From contig CAZEPW010000001.1 of assembly GCA_964514215.1 (NCBI GenBank), forward strand, positions 1 through 64,000: a stretch of 64,000 nt of DNA. The letters run 5' to 3'. The notes under the pieces are model-generated. The model was given only the letters and a program-made list of their open reading frames with translations, was not told the origin of the DNA and did no database searches. Shown piece by piece: positions 36,083 through 44,618 of the stretch. The translations under genes were made by a program, and so were the position numbers. The first letter of the stretch is position 1. Every line of letters begins with the position of its first letter. This DNA is from CAYQUC01 sp964514215 (GTDB lineage: Bacteria; Pseudomonadota; Gammaproteobacteria; UBA6429; Thiohalophilaceae).

Positions 36083-36700
36083 ATGGACTTATTTTCTCAA
36101 GCAGGGGCTGAACCTTTAAATTTGTTACCCAAAGAAGGCATCGTAAATTATTATGGTGTCTTAATGTCTGCCGCTCAAGCGCGTGATTATCAACACAATT
36201 TGTTAGACACGATTAAATGGCAAAATGACGAGGCGGTTATTTTTGGCAAACGGATAGTGACAAAACGTAAAGTTGCTTGGTATGGTGAAAAACCGTTTAA
36301 GTATACTTATTCAAGTATTACAAAAACGGCATTACTCTGGACAACCGAGTTATTAGCACTCAAAAAGTTAGTCGAGCATAAAACCGGAGAAACGTTTAAT
36401 TCCTGTTTGCTTAATTTATACCATGATGGCAGTGAGGGGATGGCGTGGCATAGTGATGCTGAAAAAGATTTAAAAAAGAACGGTGCTATTGCTTCATTGA
36501 GTTTTGGTGCAGAACGAAAGTTTTGTTTTAAACATAAAAAAACCAAGGAAAAAATTTCATTGGTTTTGCAACACGGTAGTCTGTTGGTGATGAAGGGCAC
36601 AACGCAGGATTATTGGTTACACCGCTTACCACCCACTAAAACGATTAATCTACCTCGAGTTAATTTAACATTTCGAACCATCATTAATGATATGACATAA
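36083..36700 (+). CDS. AlkB-family 2-oxoglutarate/Fe(II) dioxygenase
   Basis: Oxidative demethylase of damaged bases, 205 residues, like the ALKBH2/3-type bacterial members. It contains YHDGSEGMAWHSDAEKDL (iron ligands His and Asp), GAIASLSFGAERKF, the distal His in YWLHRLPP, and the 2-oxoglutarate-binding Arg in PRVNLTFR. Relatives act on methylated DNA and some on RNA. It lies 70 bases after rtcR on the same strand and may be cotranscribed with it, which hints at repair of alkylated RNA, but this is inference. Confidence 0.9.
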   Translation: MDLFSQAGAEPLNLLPKEGIVNYYGVLMSAAQARDYQHNLLDTIKWQNDEAVIFGKRIVTKRKVAWYGEKPFKYTYSSITKTALLWTTELLALKKLVEHKTGETFNSCLLNLYHDGSEGMAWHSDAEKDLKKNGAIASLSFGAERKFCFKHKKTKEKISLVLQHGSLLVMKGTTQDYWLHRLPPTKTINLPRVNLTFRTIINDMT

Positions 36701-36711
36701 TATATGTTTGT

Positions 36712-37212
36712 ATGGTGACAACGCTATTAAATAATAAATTGCCGAAAATTGAAATTTTTTTGAAATATATTGCTTCAAAGGAGGGGCAGGATGTAGTGAG
36801 GAAGGTCGGTTTTATATCACAGAATTTGCAAGCGCTGGATATACGTGCGAGTAATCGTTATCCAAAAGAATACCGACAATTTGTTAAACGGGCTCGTCGT
36901 TTATCAGTTAATTTTCGGTTTCATAAAACAACTTTGCAGCCAGATAGTCGGGCAACAAAAGATTTAGAACGGGTAGCGAGTTACATTAAAAAGAATAATA
37001 TCAAAAAAGTGATGTTGTTTGGCTTTTCTGAAGATGCTCGTATTCCGATTTATAACATTTCCTTATCGGAATCGCGAGCTGATTTTATTGAATATGAATT
37101 GCATAAACTTGGCGTGGTAGTAAATCATATAAGGGGTTACGGTGCGATCGATTCTGTTGCGGAAAATACGGCCAAAAGCAGAAACCGTCGGGTTGAAGTT
37201 TGGGTGCGTTGA
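36712..37212 (+). pseudogene. Truncated PstS-like/OmpA fusion protein (C-terminal part)
   Basis: The frame gives 166 residues. The first 35 (IEIFLKYIASKEGQDVVRKV then GFISQNL) look like the end of a PstS-type phosphate-binding domain. From about 55 comes an OmpA C-terminal peptidoglycan-binding domain (FRFHKTTLQPDSRATKDLER ... SESRADFIEYEL ... KSRNRRVEVWV). Full-length relatives have a signal peptide and a whole binding domain, absent here. Homology seems to extend a few codons before the ATG (IYVC), so the start may be accidental. I read it as a 5'-deleted remnant after the AlkB gene. A short functional OmpA protein is less likely because no signal peptide is present. Confidence 0.65.
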
Positions 37213-37217
37213 GGTGT

Positions 37218-40127
37218 TTAGTTAATTATTTTCAAAAAAGTAGATTTTTCTGCTAAATACGATTTAAATTCTTTTGCTGTTAGTGGTTTGTTAAAATAAT
37301 ATCCTTGGCCTATATCACATTGTTTGGTGCGTAACATTGATAGTTGTTCAATCGTTTCGATACCTTCGGCAATAACTTTTTTATTGAGGGTGTGGGCTAA
37401 GGCAATAATGGATGCAGATATTGCAATGGCATCTTCGTCGTTGGGAATGCCTTCCATAAACGAACGATCAATTTTTAGCGAGTCTACCGGAAGTCGTTTT
37501 AAATAACTCAGGGATGAATAACCTGTACCAAAATCGTCAATTGATAGCGTGATTCCCATGGCATTTAGCTCGTTTAAAATTGTAATGGTATCGATTCTAT
37601 CTTCCATTAATAAACTTTCGGTAATTTCGATTTCAAGATTTTTAGCTGACATGTCGGTTTCAACTAAAATTTTAGTGACCATGGGTATAAAGTCTTTTTG
37701 TATAAACTGTCGGCTAGAAACGTTAACGGCAATTCGATTAAGCTGTATATTGTTATTTTTCCAATGGGCAAACTGTGAGCAGGCAGTGCGCAAAACCCAT
37801 TCTCCAATGGGTTCAATTAAGCCATTGTCTTCAGCTATTGGAATAAATATTTCGGGTGATACAAAACCGCGCTCAGGATGATTCCAACGTATTAGTGCTT
37901 CTGCACCAATTACTTTTCCTGTAGATAAATCAATCTGTGGTTGGTAGCGTAATGACAGTTCATTTCGTTCTATTGCAAATTGCAAGTCGCGTTCAATATT
38001 GGTTCGTTCTAAATCTTCGGTATTCATTTTTTCTTCAAAAAATTGATGTCGGCCACGTCCCTGTTCTTTTGCTCGATACATTGCAGCATCGGCATTTCGT
38101 AGTAATTCATCAACAGTTTTACCATCATCAGGATAAATAGAAATACCAATACTGGAATTAATAAATACTTCATGACTATTAATTGTTAATGGTTCGGCTA
38201 ATTTTTTTATAACATTTTCAGCAATAATACTGGCTTCTTTAGGTTCTTTTACGTTGGAGATAACTAAGGTGAATTCATCGCCACCTAATCGTGCCACGGT
38301 ATCAGTATCACGAACACAGTGATTTAATCTATCGGCGGTATGCTGTAATAATTTATCACCAATGGAGTGTCCAAGGGTATCATTGACTTGTTTGAACCGG
38401 TCGAGATCGATAAATAGCAATGCAACTTTATGCTCTTCTTGATTGGCGTGAATTATTTCCTGGCTTAATCGGTCTGCAAATAACTCTCTATTAGGTAGTT
38501 TTGTTAAAGTGTCAAAATGTGCTTGTTGATATAATTTAATATCTCGTTTGGTTGTTGCTAATGCTACTGCTAATCTGTCGGCAATATCTCGAACTTGTTT
38601 TAAATCTTCATCGCTTAATTCAACTTGTTTCTGAAAACCAAGGTTAATGACAGCTGTTATTTTATTCTCTAAAACAATTGGAAATACACAGGCGTAATCA
38701 GTATTACGATCTGATAAATGTTTAAGATATTTTGTTTTGTCGGTTTTAATATTAATGTATTTATGATTTTTGTTAGATAATAATAAATTAAAGTTGTTTT
38801 TCGTGAAATTTGATCGTTCAATTTCTGGTGATGTATCTTGAGTTTTTTCGGTATTGTATAAATAACTTTGTGCAATGTCGTTATTGTTTGAGTCGATTAT
38901 GGTTATACTGACTAAATCCGTTGTTACGATTGAATGTAAGCGTTGTAATATCGTTGATATAACGTGCTCAAGATTTGGGTTGGTTAGAATAAGATGATCA
39001 ATATTTGATAAAGTTGTTAGTGCATTAAACTGTTTACTTAGTTTTGTAGTCATGGTGTTAAATGAATTTGCTAGCTCTTGAAATTCATCATCACTTCCCA
39101 CTTCTACTTTTTTACTAAAATCGTTATTTGAAACACTGCGTATACCGGATATAAGTTTTTCAAGTGGCACTAAGCTGCGTCGAATTTGAGAGACGCTGAG
39201 TAACACGGTAAATAATAGCGACAAAAATATTATGGCTGGAAATATATTGGTAAAGGTTTTAATTGGTAATAAAGCTTGGTATTCCGCTTGGCTTGATATG
39301 ATAGTCCAATTTTGTGAATTAAATAAAGATTTTAAATACAGACTCCAAGAAGCAGCAAGATAGTTATCACCATTATGTTGCCATTCAAAATGAGATGCTA
39401 TATGTTTGGTTTTAGCTGATTTAATCGAGCTTAGCATTGACGTTGTTTTTTTGTCTGAACAAAATAAAACATCTTGAACATTATTTAATACACATATATT
39501 CGTGGAATACGGTAGTGCGTCATTATTGCCCCACAGATAATTTGGGTTTACTTCGGCAATAACACCAACGCCATTGAGTTGTAATTTACTTAGTTTAAGT
39601 GAAACAAATAACGACGAGCGATTATCTTCGTTGTGTTTAAAATAAAATTGCGTGCCACTTCTGGAATTTGTTGTTTTTTGGGCTTCTGGAATTATGATTT
39701 TATCACCAAACAACATTTGTATTTTGCCTTTACTATTAATATAGGCAAGCTTGTTTAATTCATTATTGAAGTGTTTTCGATAAAAATCAGATTTTACGTG
39801 GCTAGATTGTAAGCTGACTGAAATATTTTTTAGTTTATTTTCTATGAATAAAATTCTATCCATTAAACCAACACCGTAATACTTACTCGATTGACGTAGT
39901 TGAGTTTGGGCATTTTTTACCAGTAAGTCGCTAACGTAGGTGAATGATAAAATAGCGATCGCTAGAATGGGAATTAAAGCCGATAATAAAAATTGGCTAG
40001 TAACACGGCGGGCAACTTTACTACTTAGAAAGTTAAAATTAGTACCAAAGTTTAATTCGCACTTCTCAATTTGCTTTTTAATACGTTTTAGAAATTGCTT
40101 AAAAATTAATTTTAATTTATTTTTCAA
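37218..40127 (-). CDS. Membrane-bound GGDEF-EAL c-di-GMP enzyme
   Basis: Protein of 969 residues. Transmembrane helices near 46-66 and 285-305 frame a periplasmic sensor domain. Then follow HAMP (about 306-360), a GAF-like domain (about 375-530), GGDEF (about 540-700) and EAL (about 720-960). GGDEF is intact and has the RxxD inhibitory site (RDTD) five residues upstream. The EAL domain keeps AEALIRW, NVSSRQF, EITES, DDFGTGYSS, KIDRSF, EGIET and GQGYYF, so both synthesis and breakdown of c-di-GMP look possible. It stands alone, convergent with the OmpA remnant. Confidence 0.96.
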   Translation of the reverse strand: MKNKLKLIFKQFLKRIKKQIEKCELNFGTNFNFLSSKVARRVTSQFLLSALIPILAIAILSFTYVSDLLVKNAQTQLRQSSKYYGVGLMDRILFIENKLKNISVSLQSSHVKSDFYRKHFNNELNKLAYINSKGKIQMLFGDKIIIPEAQKTTNSRSGTQFYFKHNEDNRSSLFVSLKLSKLQLNGVGVIAEVNPNYLWGNNDALPYSTNICVLNNVQDVLFCSDKKTTSMLSSIKSAKTKHIASHFEWQHNGDNYLAASWSLYLKSLFNSQNWTIISSQAEYQALLPIKTFTNIFPAIIFLSLLFTVLLSVSQIRRSLVPLEKLISGIRSVSNNDFSKKVEVGSDDEFQELANSFNTMTTKLSKQFNALTTLSNIDHLILTNPNLEHVISTILQRLHSIVTTDLVSITIIDSNNNDIAQSYLYNTEKTQDTSPEIERSNFTKNNFNLLLSNKNHKYINIKTDKTKYLKHLSDRNTDYACVFPIVLENKITAVINLGFQKQVELSDEDLKQVRDIADRLAVALATTKRDIKLYQQAHFDTLTKLPNRELFADRLSQEIIHANQEEHKVALLFIDLDRFKQVNDTLGHSIGDKLLQHTADRLNHCVRDTDTVARLGGDEFTLVISNVKEPKEASIIAENVIKKLAEPLTINSHEVFINSSIGISIYPDDGKTVDELLRNADAAMYRAKEQGRGRHQFFEEKMNTEDLERTNIERDLQFAIERNELSLRYQPQIDLSTGKVIGAEALIRWNHPERGFVSPEIFIPIAEDNGLIEPIGEWVLRTACSQFAHWKNNNIQLNRIAVNVSSRQFIQKDFIPMVTKILVETDMSAKNLEIEITESLLMEDRIDTITILNELNAMGITLSIDDFGTGYSSLSYLKRLPVDSLKIDRSFMEGIPNDEDAIAISASIIALAHTLNKKVIAEGIETIEQLSMLRTKQCDIGQGYYFNKPLTAKEFKSYLAEKSTFLKIIN

Positions 40128-40567
40128 ACTGGCTAGACCTTATTAACGGGGTAAAATTTTAAAATCAGGAATAACGAATAACTTAATAAATGGGCAGGTA
40201 TATTAAGTTGTTATATCGGGGTAATTTAAACTGTTCATTCAGTATTGTTACTCAATTGCTTAGTGAGTTATGTTTGATGAACTACCGTATGCTACTAATG
40301 TAGCGGAGCCACCTTGCTACAAAATAGCTAGACTTTACTCTATGCTTGTTGAGTTTCCCAACCATGAAGCGTTCTATGATGGACTGGCCTGAAATAGAAT
40401 TTGCAGTTTGCTTGTTACTAAAGACTGCACTTGGAGCAGTTGGGGATGCCTACTCAATGTGCAGTACGATAGACTATTTTTTGGGCAGGGACAAATTAGA
40501 TAACGATAATACCGATATAAATTAGTAACTTAGTGGGAATTCGATATTTTCGATATCGCGAGTTGGT
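40128..40567. other. Intergenic stretch with two short overlapping open frames
   Basis: There is no recognised gene in 440 bases. Two short plus-strand frames exist: 40270-40392 (40 residues, starting MFDELPYATN) and 40364-40525 (53 residues, with the hydrophobic FAVCLLLKTALGAVGDAYSM). Neither has a clear ribosome site or a known family. The region between 40270 and 40490 looks less AT-rich than its surroundings, so it may be the trace of a decayed gene. Confidence 0.35.
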
Positions 40568-41017
40568 TTAGCTGGATAGTGTTGATTTGATACTTTTACT
40601 GACATTTCCCATATCAGCACGACCGCTGAGTTTGGGTTTGAGCTGAGCCATCACTTTGCCCATGTCTTTCATGCTGCTGGCACCGCTATCGGCAATAGCT
40701 TGCTCGATTAGGCTTAATATTTCAGCTTCGCTTAATTGCTCGGGCATGTAGGTTTGGATGATAGCCAGTTCAAAAACCTCAATTTCTTTAAGATCATCTC
40801 GACCTGCAGCTTCAAATTGACTGATGGAGTCTTTACGTTGCTTGATCATTTTTTCAAGCACAGCAATAACTTGAGCATCATCATTGAGCTCAATGCGTTG
40901 ATCAACTTCAATTTGCTTTATTGCAGCGGTGATAAGCCGCAAAACAGCGAGTCTCGGTTTATCTTTAGCACGCATGGCGTGCTTCACGTCATCAGTAATT
41001 TGTAGTTTTAAGCTCAC
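40568..41017 (-). CDS. yqeY: GatB/YqeY domain protein
   Basis: Helical protein of 149 residues similar to the C-terminal tRNA-binding tail of GatB: KHAMRAKDKPRLAVLRLITA near the start, EKMIKQRKDSISQFEAAGRD in the middle, and GASSMKDMGKVMAQLKPKLS with GRADMGNVSK at the end. It commonly follows rpsU in gammaproteobacteria, as here, with 47 bases between. The precise biochemical role is not established; a link to tRNA amidation is assumed from the fold. Confidence 0.93.
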   Translation of the reverse strand: MSLKLQITDDVKHAMRAKDKPRLAVLRLITAAIKQIEVDQRIELNDDAQVIAVLEKMIKQRKDSISQFEAAGRDDLKEIEVFELAIIQTYMPEQLSEAEILSLIEQAIADSGASSMKDMGKVMAQLKPKLSGRADMGNVSKSIKSTLSS

Positions 41018-41064
41018 GTTGCTTTAATATCGAGTTAGTTTGGCTAAAGTGTGAGGAACTGTAC

Positions 41065-41280
41065 TTAATACATACGCTTACGGTGGATACGTTCGCGATT
41101 AACCTTCTTCTGGTGACGCTTAACAGCAGCTGCCATTTTACGTTTACGAACTGCAGTCGGTTTTTCATAAAATTCACGGCGACGTGATTCTGATAAAACG
41201 CCGGCTTTTTCGCAAGCACGTTTGAAACGACGTAAAGCTACGTCAAAGGGTTCATTTTCTCTTACTCGTACATCAGGCAT
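41065..41280 (-). CDS. rpsU: 30S ribosomal protein S21
   Basis: Small basic protein of 71 residues that contacts the 3' end of 16S rRNA near the anti-Shine-Dalgarno region and helps initiation. NEPFDVALRRFKRACEKAGV, ESRRREFYEKPT and the Lys/Arg-rich C-terminus ending RKRMY are diagnostic. In many gammaproteobacteria it is followed by dnaG and rpoD; here yqeY follows and then unrelated genes, with dnaG some 33 kb further on in the same orientation. It is divergent from tsaD, as usual. Confidence 0.98.
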   Translation of the reverse strand: MPDVRVRENEPFDVALRRFKRACEKAGVLSESRRREFYEKPTAVRKRKMAAAVKRHQKKVNRERIHRKRMY

Positions 41281-41552
41281 CTTGTGGTCAGTCCTCGACT
41301 GTTAAACGATTCAAATTATTGGAACGCGCAATTTTACTGCTGGGCATCGGTAATTGCAAAGGATCGTTAAGGTTTTATGCTAAATAATGCAAATAAAAGT
41401 CAAAAATATCCCTTTTGGTGTAGTAGTCGTGCCTATTTGGGTAATTATTGTCATATTGCAGGTAAACTATTTTGTTCGACTGGCTGTATCTCTTGCGATT
41501 ATATCGGTACAGTTGCGTGAAATAATAGCCATAATGTGATTAAAAATAACCA

Positions 41553-42605
41553 ATGATAGTTTTAGGATTAGAAACTTCGTGTGATGAAACTGGCGCAGCA
41601 ATTTATGATAGCGAGCGTGGTTTATTATCGCATGCGCTTCACAGTCAAATCGATATTCATGCTGAGTTTGGTGGTGTGGTGCCCGAGCTTGCCTCGCGGG
41701 ATCATATCCGCAAATGCATTCCGATGATCGAGTCGGTGTTACAGCAGGCAAAGCTAACCAAGCGCAACATTGATGCAATTGCATACACCGGTGGACCGGG
41801 TTTACAAGGGGCATTATTGGTGGGGGCGGCAGTCGCCCGAAGTTTGGCTTTTGGGCTGAATATTCCGGCTCTTGCCGTACATCATATGGAAGGGCATTTA
41901 TTAGCACCGATGCTGGAAGAACCTGCGCCTGAGTTTCCGTTTTTAGCGCTACTGGTTTCGGGTGGTCATACACAATTGGTTCAGGTTGAAAGTGTCGGGC
42001 ATTATAACTTGCTCGGTGAATCTCTGGATGATGCGGTGGGCGAGGCTTTCGATAAAACAGCAAAACTACTGGATTTACCCTATCCGGGAGGGCCTGAATT
42101 AGCGCGTCTCGCCGAACAAGGTCAAGTCGGGCGGTTTAAATTTCCTCGACCGATGACAGACCGTCCCGGTCTTGATTTTAGTTTTAGCGGTTTAAAAACC
42201 TTTGCCATGAACACCATCAGTAAAGAATGTCAGGCCATTACCGATAACCAACAAAAGCAGCAGTGCCGTGCTGATATCGCCCGTGCTTTTGAAGAAGCAG
42301 TCGTTGCTACAATGGTGATTAAATGCCGTCGTGCATTAGAGCAAACCAATTTACAGCGTCTAGTGGTTGCCGGCGGAGTGAGTGCCAACCAACGTTTACG
42401 ACAACATTTAACGGAGTTGATGTTGTCACGCTCAGGCACAGCCTATTATCCTAGACCGTTATTTTGCACCGATAATGGTGCGATGATTGCGTATGCGGGC
42501 TGCTTGCGTTTAATGGCCGGTGAACAACAGGATCTTGGTTTTTCAACCAGAGCACGCTGGCCGATGACCGAATTGACTTCGATAAACGCAGTTGAACTGA
42601 AATAA
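41553..42605 (+). CDS. tsaD: tRNA N6-threonylcarbamoyltransferase TsaD
   Basis: Catalytic subunit for the t6A37 modification of ANN-decoding tRNAs. The 350 residues hold LGLETSCDETGAAIYD at the start, VPELASRDHIRK, the metal-binding HHMEGHLLAPM (near 110), LLVSGGHTQLV, LDDAVGEAFDKTAKLL, FSFSGLKTF, and VAGGVSANQRLR, CTDNGAMIAYAG. It lies in the conserved position opposite rpsU. The 272-base region between them must hold both promoters. Intact. Confidence 0.98.
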   Translation: MIVLGLETSCDETGAAIYDSERGLLSHALHSQIDIHAEFGGVVPELASRDHIRKCIPMIESVLQQAKLTKRNIDAIAYTGGPGLQGALLVGAAVARSLAFGLNIPALAVHHMEGHLLAPMLEEPAPEFPFLALLVSGGHTQLVQVESVGHYNLLGESLDDAVGEAFDKTAKLLDLPYPGGPELARLAEQGQVGRFKFPRPMTDRPGLDFSFSGLKTFAMNTISKECQAITDNQQKQQCRADIARAFEEAVVATMVIKCRRALEQTNLQRLVVAGGVSANQRLRQHLTELMLSRSGTAYYPRPLFCTDNGAMIAYAGCLRLMAGEQQDLGFSTRARWPMTELTSINAVELK

Positions 42606-42791
42606 ATAACGCAGGAAATGTAATTTTTTATTACATTTCGGGTGGCTATCTATTACCCTTAATAGCTTATGTAAAAATCTATTCTACTGTCAGATTGGGA
42701 TAACGGACAATTTTTATCAATGGGATGATGGAATGATTCTAATACAATCATAATAATTTATATCATTATCATAAATGGGGGAGTGAGTAAC

Positions 42792-43388
42792 ATGTCAGAA
42801 GGAAATCAGTATCAAGCACCAAGCAGTAATGTTGAACAAGCATCAAGCACCGAATACGGCACCGTTAATTGGTTATCAGCCAGTGGTCGTCTCGGACGAA
42901 TTCGATATATCGCTTATAGTTTTGGCCTATCATTTGCGGCGATGATCGTCATCGGGATTGCCATGGCAATGTTTGGTGCGGGTATGTCGATGTTTGCCGG
43001 TGGTGGAGAAACCGCTAATGCCGGAATGGGGATTGGGGCGATAGTTTTTATGCTGGTTATTGGTGTATTGTACCTAGCCGTTATCGTGGTATCAATTATG
43101 TTGGTTATCCAACGGGTGCACGACTTTAATGCTAGTGGTTGGCTGTGTTTGTTGTATTTTGTACCACTGGTTAATTTAATTTTCTTTTTGTTGTTATTAT
43201 TTCTTCCTGGAACCGATGGTGAGAATCAATATGGTTTAAAAACACCACCAAATGGTGGCGCAACGATTGTTGTTATCATCATTGCATTATTAATTCCGGT
43301 GATGGGAATATTAGCGGCAATATCAATACCGGCTTATCAAGGTTATATCGATGCTGCAAGACAAGCGCAAATGGAACAATCGCGTTAA
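42792..43388 (+). CDS. DUF805 membrane protein with pilin-like C-terminal segment
   Basis: Protein of 198 residues from ATG 42792; a GTG three codons earlier is possible, but GGGAG is better spaced for the ATG. It begins with the NQYQAP motif, then a DUF805-like region (SGRLGRIRYIAYSF, then a helix, IVSIMLVIQRVHDFNASGWL, then a helix, LFLPGTDGENQYG). The last 40 residues hold LIPVMGILAAISIPAYQGYI, which looks like the hydrophobic N-terminal helix of type IV pilins but without the leader-peptidase site. It is the first gene of a cluster with RDD, SpoIIM and MoxR-related genes. Confidence 0.85.
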   Translation: MSEGNQYQAPSSNVEQASSTEYGTVNWLSASGRLGRIRYIAYSFGLSFAAMIVIGIAMAMFGAGMSMFAGGGETANAGMGIGAIVFMLVIGVLYLAVIVVSIMLVIQRVHDFNASGWLCLLYFVPLVNLIFFLLLLFLPGTDGENQYGLKTPPNGGATIVVIIIALLIPVMGILAAISIPAYQGYIDAARQAQMEQSR

Positions 43389-43412
43389 TACTATCATTAC
43401 AAGGAGTCAGCA

Positions 43413-43925
43413 ATGTCTGAACAAAATCCATACCAACCTCCTGCAACTGAAATTGGAAGTGGTGAGGCACCCAGATCAAACGGGCCGGAATTAGCAAGCC
43501 CGTGGATACGATTGCTAGCGGCGATTATCGATATGTTAATTTTACTGATATTTATTATTCCACTGCAATTTTCAATGGGTATTTATGATGGCTTTCCAGA
43601 AAAAATGGTTGAGCCTGATATTCAAACAACGTTGTTAATGGCTGGTATTGCAATTTTATTTTATGTTGTTGTTAATGCGTATACCTTACATCGTAATGCA
43701 CAAACAATTGGTAAATTAATTTGCAAAATAAAAATTGTTCAAATGGATTTTTCTAACGCAACTTTTTCACGAATAATTTTTAGGCGCTATCTTCCTATAA
43801 CGTTTGTATCGCAAATTCCAATTGGTGGTGCGATTGTTGCTTTAGTTGATGTGTTAATGATATTTCGCAAAACACGGCAATGTCTGCATGATAATATCGC
43901 TGGAACTGTCGTCATTAAGGCATAA
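43413..43925 (+). CDS. RDD family membrane protein (1)
   Basis: Protein of 170 residues. It opens with NPYQPPATE, similar to the N-terminus of the preceding DUF805 protein. The RDD domain has SPWIRLLAAIIDMLILLIFI (first helix with Arg and Asp), a second helix near 70-90, NAQTIGKLICKIKIV, and RQCLHDNIAGTVV at the end. Function unknown; some RDD proteins are Na+/H+ antiporter-like. A ribosome site AAGGAG lies 9 bases before the ATG, 24 bases after the previous stop. Confidence 0.88.
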   Translation: MSEQNPYQPPATEIGSGEAPRSNGPELASPWIRLLAAIIDMLILLIFIIPLQFSMGIYDGFPEKMVEPDIQTTLLMAGIAILFYVVVNAYTLHRNAQTIGKLICKIKIVQMDFSNATFSRIIFRRYLPITFVSQIPIGGAIVALVDVLMIFRKTRQCLHDNIAGTVVIKA

Positions 43926-43937
43926 AAGCATTATTTA

Positions 43938-44618
43938 ATGTTAGATACTAGACGCGCTATCGAGACACCTGAAGGTGTTGAAATTCAATTACGTGTAGCA
44001 GGGCCCTTTGTTCGGGGGCTTGCTGCATTTTTGGATATTATTGTGATGCTGCTGGTGGCATCGGTGCTGGCTCAATTTTTAGTTTTTTTTGGAAAAATTG
44101 GCAATGCGCTGTTAACACTGGTGATGTTTTTTTTCTATTGGTTTTATCCGGTGGTTAGCGAAATGTTCATGGGGGGGGCCACCATCGGTAAAAAAGCACT
44201 GAATATAAAAGTATTACACGATGATGGCACCGAAGTATCGTGGCAGGCATCAATCATTCGTAACATTCTGCGGTATGTTGATTTCTTACCGTTTGGTTAT
44301 TGTTTTGGTTTTCTCTGTATTATCTTTAACGCGGATTTTAAACGTCTCGGTGATTTTACTGCTGGCACGCTGGTAGTATATACCGATAAAGAAATTAAAA
44401 ACGATGATATTCCGGTTATTAGTCCATTGATGCCTCGTTGGCATTTAAAAACCGATGAGCAATTAGCTATTTTGGGTTTTGCCGAACGACTAAAAATGTT
44501 ATCACCGCAACGTCAAAATGAATTAAGTGAAATACTAAGCGAACTCACCGGCAAGCAGGGCGAAGCCGGAACCACCGAAGTTGTTCAATACGCAAATTGG
44601 ATAGTGGGCAGACGATGA
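43938..44618 (+). CDS. RDD family membrane protein (2)
   Basis: Protein of 226 residues. The RDD core is at about 15-150: GPFVRGLAAFLDIIVMLLVA, two further hydrophobic segments, GGATIGKKALNIKVLHDDG, and FKRLGDFTAGTLVVY. A soluble tail (about 155-226), rich in Leu, Glu and Arg, is not found in the first RDD protein. Its TGA overlaps the ATG of the SpoIIM-like gene (ATGA at 44615-44618). The tail may contact the cytoplasmic MoxR/DUF58 components; this is speculation. Confidence 0.9.
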   Translation: MLDTRRAIETPEGVEIQLRVAGPFVRGLAAFLDIIVMLLVASVLAQFLVFFGKIGNALLTLVMFFFYWFYPVVSEMFMGGATIGKKALNIKVLHDDGTEVSWQASIIRNILRYVDFLPFGYCFGFLCIIFNADFKRLGDFTAGTLVVYTDKEIKNDDIPVISPLMPRWHLKTDEQLAILGFAERLKMLSPQRQNELSEILSELTGKQGEAGTTEVVQYANWIVGRR

